From positions 661,356 to 725,355 of the forward strand of contig NC_090943.1 in NCBI RefSeq assembly GCF_040807025.1: 64,000 nt of DNA, read 5' to 3'. The stretch comes from Struthio camelus. Lineage: Eukaryota; Chordata; Aves; Struthioniformes; Struthionidae. Shown piece by piece: positions 12,401 through 24,400 of the stretch (its first letter is position 1; the number at the start of each line of letters is the position of its first letter). The notes beneath the pieces were generated by a model, which worked only from the letters and a program-made list of their open reading frames with translations, was not told the origin of the DNA and ran no database searches. The translations under genes were made by a program, and so were the position numbers.

Positions 12401-15400
12401 CTCCACGGGGTCCAGGCGCTCCAGGAGCACTCGTCTGGGGGCAGCGAGGAGAGGGGCAGCGTGGCAGGCAGGCGCCGTGCCGCGCAGCAGCCCGCCGGCC
12501 AGCGGCCCCCCGTACCTGGGCAGGGGCGCAGGTAGCAGGCCTGCAGCTCGCGGTGCGCGCTGGCGTTGCACGGGGCGCCGGCGGCAGCGGCGGGGGCCGG
12601 GCAGGCGCACGTGGCCTCCCGGGAGGCCAGCCCGGTGCCGCAGGTGCGGGAGCAGGGGCTCCACTCGGTCCAGTCGCACCGCTCGTGGCCCGGGGCTGCG
12701 GAGGAGGCACGTCAGCGGGCACCTCCGCCCCCCGACCCGAGCCCCACGGCCCTGGCGCGGAGGCATCCGAGCGCTGCAGAGTGCCGGTGCGTCCCGCAGC
12801 CGGCTCGTGGCCTGGGGCTCTGCAGCTGCCTGCCGCGTTCCCAGAGCGCTTCCAGCACCCTCCAAGGCGGGCGCGGGCACCTGGGGCCAAGGGCTTCGCA
12901 GGGACAGCACTGCGGCGGCAGCCCTCGCGCGGCACGTGCCCCACAGCACCCGCGAGCCCCCTGCATTCCCAGCAGCTTCAGGGCTAGGAAGCGGCTTTTG
13001 CAACCCAGTCTCCTCCAATTTGCTCATTGCCAGCTTAATCTTAGCAAGGGGCATGCCCCGCACAAGGAAGCCCCAGCTCGGCAGAAGGGGTCGGCACGGG
13101 TCCGCAGTGCCAGCCCGGGGGACCCCGGCAGCGCTCGCCCCGGCGCTACCGCCTCGCTCGCGCGCCGCTCGGCCCCCAGCTCCTTACCCGGGCAGGGCCA
13201 GGCGGCGCAGTCCTGGGCCTGGCTGTCGGGCCCGGCGCAGTCGGAGCCGTTGTGGCGCGGCGCGGGGTTGATGCAGGCGCGGGTGCGGATCTGGCGGTGC
13301 CGCCCGCAGGTGGCGGGGCAGTCGGACCAGGGCGACCAGGGCGTCCAGCCTCCCGGCACTGCGGGGTGAGCGCTAGGGTCAGCCCGGCCGCGCCGCCCTT
13401 GGGGGGGCCGGGGCCGCGGGAGAGGGGCTCTCACCGGCGCAGGCGATGTCCTGGCAGACGGTGCCCTCCGGGGTGCAGGTGCTGCAGGAAGGGCCGGGCA
13501 GGCGGCTGGCGGCAGGCGGCTCCCGCGGCCCCCGGAGCGGCTCTGCAGCATCCCCGGACCCCCCTGCCCGCGCCCACCCTCTGCCCCTGCCCGTCCCACC
13601 GCGCCGCCCCACTGACCATCGCCGGCAGTCGCCCTGCAGCCACGCGTCGCCCAGGCGCCTCTCCCCGGCGCCGTGGGGGCAGAGCGGCGGGCAGGCCCCC
13701 GGCGCGCAGCCCCGGCTCTCCAGCTGCTCCCGGCGGCACTCGGCGGCCCCCGAGCCCGACGTGGGAGCCCTGCGGAGGCGGGCAGGAGGCGGCCAGCGTG
13801 AGCGCCCCGGGGGGCCACTCGCGCCCCCGGGCGGCAGGGCGGGGGTGTCCCTGGCCGGGAGCCCACCTGAAGCGCGTCTGCAGGCCGTCCCCGCAGGTGA
13901 CGCTGCACTGGGACCAGCTGGACCAGCGGCTCCAGCCGCACTCGCGGGGCGCGCAGGTGCGGTTGGTGCAAAGCAGCCGGCCCTCGGCGCAGGTGCAGTT
14001 GTTGCAGCCGTCGTAGTACTGGCTGCCCGGCGCCCAGCCGTGGCCCTGCGCGTCCGTGCACTCGCAGTGCGCGGGGGAGACGCAGCCGCCGTCCTGCTCC
14101 AGGGTCCCTGCAGGGGGGAGCAGCGTCATGCTTTGCCCCCCCGGGCTCTGAGCGTGGCAGGGACCCTTCTGGGCACGTGAGTGCGTGTGCGGGTGCGTGT
14201 GAGCACGTGTATCGTGGCCAGCACAGCCTCCAGCTGCACGTGGCTGGTCCCCTCTGCTTGTCTCAGTGTGAGCACGTTTGCAGTGCATGCACAGCTCTGC
14301 GGCTGCATTTGCAGTGCATGCACAGCTCTGTGTGTGGCTGTGCATGCACAGCTCTGTGACTGTGTTTGCAGTGCATGCACAGCCCTGCATGTGGCTGTCC
14401 TTGCAGTGCATGCACAGCCCTGTGACTGTTTGCAGTGCATGCACAGCTGTGCGTGTGGCTGTCCTTGCAGTGTGTGCACAGCTCCATGGGCATTTTCAGC
14501 GCCCGCACAGCTGTGCATCAGCATTTGCAGCGCGCACATGGCTGGGTGCGTTTGCAGTGCATGCACGCAGCAGGCAGCCACGGCGCCCCTGCAGCCTTGC
14601 CCATGGGGGACGCAAGCTCTGCTCCCTCCCCGGCAGCCCCGCAGGTTGGGCTCCCCTCCCTCCCCAGGAGGGCTGGAAGGATGGGGGCCAGCGCGCCAAG
14701 CACGAGCAGCCCCGGGGCCCGCCGCGCTCACCGTCGGGGCACCGGCAGCCCGGCTCGCAGGGCTCCTCGTCCTGGCAGGCGATGCCCTCCTGCAGGTCCC
14801 AGCAGTGGCGCGGGCAGCGGGTGGCGCAGGCCACCAGGGCCATGCCGGGCGGGCAGCTCTCGCCTGGGAGACGGTGCAGCGCGTCAGCCCGGCGCCGGGC
14901 GCATCGGGCCGCGGCGCCGCCGGGCCGTGCGTGCCGCGCTGCGCCGTGGCCGTACCGCAGGGCTGGGCGTTGCAGGCGCGCACGCGGTGCCGCTCGCCCC
15001 GGCAGTGCCGCCCGCCGTTCTTGGGCGGGGGGCCGGTGCAGGCGCGCGTGCGGACGGCGCGGCCCCCGCCGCACGTCCGGTCGCACCGCGACCAGGGGCT
15101 CCACTTGGACCAGGCGCCGTCCACTGCGGCCGGGAAGCAGGCGGAGGGGGCGGGGGGGGGGTTAGGGCACGGGCAGGGGTGGGGGGTCACCCCGGCCCGC
15201 GCCCCCCGCGCCGGCCCCCACCTCGGCAGGGCTGCAGGCTGCAGCGGCGGCGCTGGGCGTGGGCGCTGAGCACGGCCTCGCACCAGCGGCCCCCCGGCCC
15301 GGGGGGGGTGTAGGCGCGCAGGCGCTGCTGCAGGCCCCCGCCGCAGCTGCGGGAGCACGCGCCCCACGGCCCCCACGGCGTCCACGAGCAGTTCACGCCG

Positions 15401-18400
15401 GCACACTCCTCTCCCCGGCACGGCGCCGCCGCTGCGGGGACACGGCACCGTCGGGGGGGGCACGGCCGGCGGCGGCCCCCAGACCCCCCCCCGGCAGTGG
15501 GGCAGGCAGGACGTCCCCCCCCATGGCAGTGGGGCAGGTGGGCTGGTCCCCCCCACCCAGCAGTGGGGCAGATGGAGGGTCCCAGACCTTCCCCCCCAGC
15601 CGTGGGGCAGATGGATGGTCCGAGACCCCCCCCCATGGCAGTGAGGCAGATCGAGGGTCCCAGACCCCCCCCAGCAGTGGGGCAGCCGGGATGGTCCCAG
15701 ACCCCCCTGGCAGTGGGGCAGGCAGGACGCCCCCCCCCATGGCAGTGGGGCAGATCGAGGGTCCCAGACTCCCCCCCAATGGCAGCAGGGCAGGTGGGCT
15801 GGTCTCCCCCACCCAGCAGTGGGGCAGATGGAGAGTCCCAGACCTCCCCTAGCAGTGGGGCAGGGGGACCAGTTCCCCCCTCCCAGCAGTGGGGTAAGCA
15901 GGATGGTCCCAGGACCCCCCCGGCAGCGGAGCAGGGGGGCCGGTCCCCCCCTGCAGTGGGGCAGGTGGGCCGGTCCCAGACCCCCATCAGCAGCGGGGCA
16001 GGGGGGCCGGTCCCAGACCCCCCCCGCAGTGGGGCAGGGGGGCCAGTCCCAGACCCCCACCAGCAGCGGAGCAGGGGGGCTGGTCCCCCCCTGCAGTGCG
16101 GCAGGGGGGCCGGTCCCAGACCCCCCCCAGCAGCGGGGCAGGGGGGTTGGTCCCAGATGCCCCCAGCAGCAGGGCAAGGGGGCCAGTCTCCCCCCCGCAG
16201 TGGGGCAGGGGCCGGCCCGGGCCCCTCACCTGCGCAGTGGGGCAGGTTGCAGGGCAGCTCCTGGAAGGTCTCCCCCGTGCAGCCGGCTGCCGCGGCGCAG
16301 GAGCGCGTGCGGGTTTTGGTGGCGGGGGCGCGGGGCTCGGTGCAGGTTCGGGAGCAGGGGCTCCAGGGGGTCCAGGGGCTGAAGGCCTCCTGGTCACCTG
16401 GCCGGGGCAGGGGGTGGCGGGGGGCGCTCGGTGCTGGCCAAGGCAGCCGGCCCCCTCCGCCCCCCGCGCAGGGACCGCGGCCCCCGGACCGTGCCCTCAC
16501 CTGGCGCACCGGGGCCGGGCTCCTCCGTGGGGACGGCCACCGCTGCGGAGGGCAGGGCACACGGCGCTGACCCCCGCCGCCCTGCCCGGCCCCGTCACGG
16601 GGATGGGCTCCGACCCCCGGCAGGCCAGAGGGGACGGGGATGGGCTCTGACCCCCAAACAGGAGGAGGGGATGGGGATGGGCTCCGACCCCCAGCGGGAC
16701 AGAGGGGACGGGGATGGGCTCCGACCCCCACCAGGAGGAGGGGACAAGGATGGGCTCGGATCCCCAGCATGGAGGACAGGATGGGGATGGGCTCGGACCC
16801 CTGGTGGGACAGAGGGGACAGGGATGGGCTCTGACCCCCAGTGGGACAGAGGGGAGGGGATGGGCTCCGACCCCCAACCAGGAGGAGAAGGACTCAGACC
16901 CCCAACCAGGAGGAGGGGACGGGGATGGGCTCCGACCCCCAGCGGGATGGAGGGGACGGGGATGGGCTCCGACCCTCAGTGGGATGGAGGGGACGTGGAT
17001 GGGCTCCGACCCTCAGTGGGATGGAAGGGAATTGAAGGGATGGGGATGGGCTCAGACCCCCAACCAGGAGGAAAGGACAGGGATGGGCTCAGACCCTCAG
17101 CGGGACAGAGGGGACGGGGATGGGCTCAGACCCCCAGCGGGATGGAGGGGATGGGGATGGGCTCAGACCCTCAGCGGGATGGAGGGGACGGGGATGGGCT
17201 CCAACCCCCAACCAGGAGGAAAGGACGGGGATGGGCTCCGACCCCCAGCGGGACAGAGGGGACGGGGATGGGCTCCGACCCCCAAACAGGAGGAGGGGAT
17301 GGGGATGGGCTCAGATCCCCAGCAGGGAGGACAGGATGGGGATGGGCTCGGACCCCCGGTGGGACAGAGGGGACGGGGATGGGCTCAGACCCTCAGTGGG
17401 ATGAAGAGGACAGGGATGGGCTCCAACCCCCGGCAGGCTGGAGGGGATGGTGATGGGCTCCGACCCCCGGTGGGACCCCGGCCCACCTTCGCAGTCGGGC
17501 GCCTGGCAGTACTTGGTGTCGGTGCGGGGCCCGGCGCAGTCGCGGCCGCCGCGGGCGGGCGGCGGGTTGGTGCAGGCCCGCGTGCGGCTCATGTGGCCCA
17601 GCCCACCGCAGGTGCGCGAGCAGCCGCTCCAGGGGCTCCAGGGCGTGAAGCCGCCGTCCCGCGGGCACCGGGGCTCCGCGCAGCTCAGGCGGCCGTGCAG
17701 GCAGGTGCTGCGGGGCGAGAGATGCGCGTGGCACCGTGGCCGGGTGCAAGGCTGCAGTGTGGGATGGCAGCACAGGGATACAGCGCAGGGATGCAGTGCA
17801 GGGATGCAACACGAGGATGCAGTGTGGGGATGCAGTGTGGGGATGTAGTGCAAGGATGGCCCACAGGGCTGCAATGCGGGGGAATGCAGCGCGGGGGTGC
17901 AGCGTGGGGATGCAGTGCAGGCATGCAGTGCAAGGATGCAACATGAGGGTGCAGTGCAAGGATGCAGCGTGGGGGTGCAGCGTGGGGGTGCAGTGCAGGG
18001 ATGCGGCGTGGGGGTGCAGTGCAGGGATGCAGCGTGGGGGTGCAGCGTGGGGGTGCAGTGCAGGGATACGGCGTGGGGATGCAGTGCAGGGATGCAGTGC
18101 GGGGTGCAGGCGCGGGTGGGCTCACCAGTTGGTGCAGGCAGAGAGGAGGGTGCTGCCGTGCGGCACCTCCTGGCCCAGCGCCACGGGGGTCCCCGGGGGG
18201 CCGGCGAGGGCCGGCGCCGCGCTGGGCTCGGCGGAGCCGTTGTGCAGCTCCCGCAGGACCTCGTCGGTCAGCGCGCAGGGACACTCCTGCGAGGGCCAGA
18301 CCCAGCGCGCCCCCGGCACCCGGGCACGGGCGGCACCCGCATCCCACCCAGCACCCGCAGCCCCACCCAGCACCCGCAGCCCCACACAGCCCCACAGACT

Positions 18401-21400
18401 CACCCAGCACCCACAGACTCACCCAGCACCCTCATCCCACTCAGCACCCGCAGCCCCACACAGCACCCGCAGACCCACACAGCCCTACAGACCCACCCAG
18501 CACCCTCATCCCACCCAGCACCCGCAGCCCCACCCAGCACCCACAGCCCCACACAGCCCCACAGACCCACCCAGCACCCACAGCCCCACACAGCCCCACA
18601 GACCCACACAGCACCCACAGCCCCACCCAGCACCCACAGCCCCACACAGCACCCTCATCCCACCCAGCACCCGCAGCCCCATACAGCCCCACAGACCCAC
18701 ACAGCACCCACAGACCCACCCAGCACCCTCATCCCACCCAGCACCCGCAGCCCCACACAGCCCCACAGACCCACACAGCACCCACAGACCCACCCAGCAC
18801 CCTCATCCCACCCAGCACCCGCAGCCCCACCCAGCACCCATAGCCCCACACAGCCCCACAGACCCACCCAGCACCCACAGACCCACACAGCACCCTCATC
18901 CCACCCAGCACCCGCAGCCCCACACAGCCCCACAGACCCACACAGCCCCACAGACCCACCCAGCCCCACAGACCCACACAGCCCCACACAGCACCCACAG
19001 ACCCACCCAGCACCCTCATCCCACCCAGCACCCACAGACCCACCCAGCATCCACAGCCCCACACAGCCCCACAGCCCCACACAGCACCCACAGACTCACC
19101 CAGCACCCGCAGCCCCACACAGCCCCACAGACCCACCCAGCACCCACAGACCCACACAGCACCTGCAGCCCCACCCAGCCCCACAGCCCCACCCAGCCCC
19201 ACCCAGCACCCACAGCCCCACACAGCCCCACAGACCCACCCAGCACCCACAGCACCACCCAGCACCCACATCCCACCCAGCACCCACAGCCCCAGGCAGC
19301 ACCCTCATCTCACCCAGCACCCACAGCCCCAAGCAGCACCCTCATCCCAGGCAGCACCTGCATCCCACACAGCACCCTCATCCCGAGCAGCACCCACTGC
19401 CCCACCCAGCACCCTCAGCCCGAGCAGCACCCACATCCCAAGCAGCCCCACAGCCCCAAGCAGCACCCGCATCCCACCCAGCACCCTCATCCCAAGCAGC
19501 ACCCTCATCCCAAGCAGCACCCACAGCCCCACCCAGCACCCTCCTCCCGAGCAGCACCCACAGCCCCACCCAGCACCCTCCTCCCAAGCCGCACCCACTG
19601 CCCCACCCAGCACCCTCATCCCAAGCAGCACCCTCATCCCATGCAGCACCCTTGTCCCAGACAGCACCCACAGCCCCACCCAGCACCCTCATCCCAAGCA
19701 GCACCCTAATCTCAAGCAGCACCCGCATCCCAAGCAGCTCCCACAGCCCCACACAGCACCCACAGCCCCAGCAACACCCTCATCCCAAGCAGCACCCTCA
19801 TCCCACCCAGCACCCGCATCGCATGCAGCATCCTCTTCCCCAAGCAGCACCTACAGACCCACCCAGCACCCTTATCACAAGCAGCACCCTCGTCCCACCC
19901 AGCACCCTTGTCCCACCCAGCACCCTCATCCCAAGCAGCACCCACAGCCCCACCCAGCACCCTCATCCCAAGCAGCACCCACAGCCCCACCCGGCAGCCT
20001 CATCCCACGCAGCACCCTTGTCCCAGCCAGCACCCTCATCCCACACAGAACCCTCATCCCAAGCAGCACCCGCATCCCACCCAGCACCCACAGCCCCAAG
20101 CAGCATCCTCATCCCACCCAGCACCCTCATCCCATGTGGCACCCTCACCCCAGGCAACACCCTCATCCCGAGCAGCACCCTCATCCCACCCAGCACCCAG
20201 AGCCCCACTCAGCACCCACAGCCCCAAGCAGCACCCTCATCCCAGGCAGCACCCACAGCCCCACCCAGCACCCACTGCCCCACCCAGCACCCTCATCCCA
20301 CCCAGCACCCACAGCCCCACCCAGCACCCTCCTCCTGCACAGCCCCCTCCTCCCCAGCAGCCCCCGCAGCCCCAGGCAGCCCGCTGGTCGCCGCTGCCCC
20401 CTGGACCCGCGGGCCGCGCCGGGCGGCAGCGCCGCTCACCTGGAGGCAGGCGCCGCGGTGCAGGAAGGTGCCGCGGGGGCAGTGGCAGCCCTGGTCGCAG
20501 CCCTCGGCCGAGCACGCCACGCGGCCCGCCAGGTGGGCGCAGCTGTAGGGGCAGCCCTCGCCCCGCCGGCACTCGCGGTACAGCCGCCCCGCCGGGCAGC
20601 CCGCCTCTGCGGGCCGCGGTGCACGGGGCTGAGCCGCCGGCCGCCCCCTGCCCGGCGGCCCCCCGCGGCCCCCGCCGCACTCGAGCCCGTACTCACCGCG
20701 GCACACCTGGATGTTGCACGCCTTGCTCTGCACGGCCAGCCCCTGGCAGCCCGGCCGGCGGCAGAGCCGGCTGCGGAGCTGCTCGCCGCCGCCGCAGGAC
20801 ACGCTGCACGGCCCCCACGGGGCCCACTCGCCCCACGGCTCCTCCTCTGCGGGGCGCAGGGGCCAGGAGAGCGGGGCTAGCGCAGAGCCTCGCGCAGCGC
20901 CGGCCTGGGGCCGCGCGCCCTGCGGGCTTTGGGGCTGCCTCTCGCCCCGCGCCGGCCCCCACGCCGACCCCAGCTCCCCTCCCGGGGCAGGGCTGGACGT
21001 GCTGGGCCCCAGCGGGATTGCCCGCGCTGCGCTGCACTGCACTGCGCAGCCCCACACTGCCCCGAGTGGCATTGCACCCCACGCTGCAGCACAGTGCCCT
21101 GCATGGCGCTGCGCTATGCTGCGCTGCATTGGACTGCGCGGCGCCACATGGCACCACACTGCATGACACTGCGCTGAACTGCTCTGCACTGCACCACAGT
21201 ACACCGCACTGCACAACAGTGAGCTGCCCCGCATTGCACCACACTGCATGGCACTGCGCTGCCCAGCATTGCACCATGCAGCACGACATCACGCTGCATG
21301 GCGCTGCACTGAACTGTTCTGCATTGCATTGAACTGCACCGCACCACGTGGCACTGCATTGCCCAGCATTGCACCACGCTGCGTGGCACTGCACTAAACT

Positions 21401-24400
21401 GTTCTGCATTGCACAACACTGCGCCACGCTGCGTGGCACTGCGGTGATCTGTCCAGCATTGCACCATGCAGCATGCCGCCTCACTGCACGGCATTGCACT
21501 AAACTGCTCTGCATTGCACCACAGTACACCACATCGCATGGCACTGCACTGCCCGGCATTGCACCACGCTGCACCATGCTGTGCGGCACTGCGCTGCCCA
21601 GCATTGCAGCACACTGCACCGCGCTGTGTGGCACTGCACTGCCTGGCATTGCACCACGCTGCACCGCACTGTGCGGCACTGCACTGCCCAGCATTGCACT
21701 ACGCAGCATCGCACGGCTCTGCAGGGCACCACACGGCATCCTGTGGCCCCGCACAGCCCCTCAGGGCAGTGCACTGCACAGCATGGCACCTCGCTGCACC
21801 CCAAGCCGGCCCCGTGAAACCCACCGCTGCCCCTCCAGCCCAGCCCCGCGCCCCTCACCTGGGCAGGCGCCCTCTGCGGGGCAGGCGCGCCGGTGCTGGC
21901 TTTGCCCGGGGCAGCCCCGGCCCCCGTGCTGCGGCGCCGGGTTGCTGCACTCGCGGGAGCGGAGCTGGGTGCCGGCGTGGCAGCCGGGGGCGCAGGGCGT
22001 CCACGGCCCCCAGGGGCTCCAGCCGCCATCTGCGCGGCAGCCAGGCGCCGCGCGGCACCGCAGCTGCCCGGCCTCGCACGTGCTGCAGGAGGGACGGCGG
22101 CGTCAGGCGGAGCCGGGGGGCCCTGGCCCCGGGGCCGGACGCCAGCAGGACGAGCGGGACGAGGGCGCTCACCAGTTCTGGCAGGGCCCGCGCACGCTCT
22201 CGCCGGGCTGCAGGATTTCCCACGGCACCATCCCGTCCCCGGCCGAGGCGTTGGCCGCCCGGGGGGACCCTGTGGGCAGACAGGCGTCGCCCCCAGCCCG
22301 GACTGCACCGTGCACGCGCAGTGGGGAGCTACCGGGGGCTCCCGCCTGCCCCGTCCTTGCTGGGCCCCTTCCTCCCGCCCCTCGCAGCATGCGCCCCCGG
22401 CCCTGCCACCCCTCGCACACCGCCCCTGAGGCCCGCCCCGGCCCCGGTCACTGGGTCTGGCACGCGGTGCATGATCCCCGTGGGGTGGCCGGACCCCCCC
22501 ACGGCGTGGGGCCAGCACTGGGTGCAGCCCGTCCGCTGTGAAGGGGCTCCCCGGGCATCCGAGCGCTGCAGCCCCCAGCACTCACCCGGCGAGCTGTCCC
22601 CCAGCGAGCTGTCACCCAGCATGGTGTCGCCGGGCAAGGCGTCACCCGGCGAGCTGTCACCCAGCGAGCTGTCACCCAGCATGGTGTCACCGGGCAAGGC
22701 GTCACCCGGCGAGCTGTCGCCCAGCGAGCTGCTGCGGTACTTGCAGCGGCAGCGGGCTGGGCTCACGCATGCGCCGTCCTGGAGGAGCAGCCCGGGCGGG
22801 CAGGCGCAGGCGGGCTGGCACCGCGGGCTCTCCAGGCAGGCCGTGTCCTCGTGCAGGTCCTCGCAGGAGCGGGGACAGGGCTTGCCGCAGGCGAAGGACA
22901 CTTGGCCCCCGCCGCAGTCTGGGGTGGAGGGGGGCACAGCATCAGCGCCCGTGCCGCCCCAGCGGGTGTGCAGGCGGGTGAGGGGACACGCTCCGAGCTG
23001 GCCCCGGGGCAGTGCCCTGGGCTGTGCACCGTGCACCGTGCACCGTGCACCACGCAGCAGCCGCAGGTTGCAGGGCTGCAGGGCTGGCGGGCACCACGCG
23101 TCACCCTGGAGCGAGGGGGGGGCCGGGGGCCGGCTGCCCGCTCACCTTCGCAGGCGCTGCTGCCCTCCGGGCAGGGGCGGCTCTGGCGGGCTTCCCCGGC
23201 GCACGGCAGGCCCCCGAAGCGGGCGGCGGGGCTGGTGCAGTGCCGGGCGCGCACCGCCTGCCCCGCGCAGCCCCCGCAGGGTGACCAGGGCCCCCAGGCG
23301 CTCCAGGCCCCGTGCACTGCGAGCGAGACGGGGCGCTGAGACGTGGGGCACGGGGCGGGCAGGGCAGCCTGCGGGGCGCCCCGGCACGAGCCTCCGGCAC
23401 ACACCTACCGGGGCAGGCGGCGGCGGCGGCCGGGCAGTCCTTGCGCTGGCGCTGGACCCCGGTGTCCCCGTGCTGCTCCTGCTGGCCGGCACACGCCTCG
23501 CCGCCCCGCTCCGGCTTGGGGCAGGAGCAGGCGCGGTAGCGGCTCGTCGCCTCGCCGCCGCAGGTCCGCGAGCAGGGCGTCCACGGGGACCAGTCGCACC
23601 AGCCGCCGGGCACTGGGGAGAGCCGGGCGAGCGCTGGCGGCTTGGGGCAGCGGGGGACACCCCGCCGCGCGAGCCCCTCCGTCTCCCCGCAGCACCCCGC
23701 GCTCCACCCCAGCAGGTCCTGAGCCGCCGCCGTCCCTCCGGCTTTGCCAGCCGGCGGCGGACACTCACCGGGGCAGGGCAGGCTGGTGCACAGCAGCTTC
23801 CCCTGGGTGCAGGTGCTGGGGAGGCAGAGCAAAGGGGTCAGCACAGGAGCAGGCAGCGCTCCTGCAGCGCAAGGACCCCCCTGCGCTCCTGCGGACCCTC
23901 TCCATCCCCATCCCTGTCCCCATCCCCATCCCCATCCCCGTCCCCATCCCTGTCCCCATCCCCGTCCCTGTCCCCGTCCCCATCCCCATCCCTGTCCAAT
24001 CCCTGTCCCCATCCCCATCCCCAACCCCGTCACTGTCCCTGTCCCCATTCCCGTCCCCGTCCCCGTCCCCATCCTTGTCCCCATCCCTGTCCCCATCCCT
24101 GTCCCCATCCCCGTCCCCATCCCCATCCCCCTTCCCCTCCCCGTCCCCATCCCCATCCCCGTCCCCGCTGACCAGTTGTTGCAGCCGTCCCCGCGGGCGA
24201 CCGTCTCCCCGGGCAGGTAGCGCCGGCCGGCCAGCAGGTCCAGGCAGGGGCAGTGCTGAGGGGTCACGCACGTCGGCCCGCGCGGGTCCAGCACTCGGCC
24301 GGCGGGGCAGTAGCAGCCGGGCTCGCAGCGCCAGACGCAGTGCTGGGGGCGGCATATTGGGGACGGGATGTGACCTCTCCTCCCTCTGCAGAGGGACGAA

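Noticed and set aside
17736-20548. Long plus-strand frames rich in [13 protein letters not shown]
   Set aside because: Translation of the intron 78-79 minisatellites; no splice or domain support, and SSPO exons lie on the other strand on both sides.
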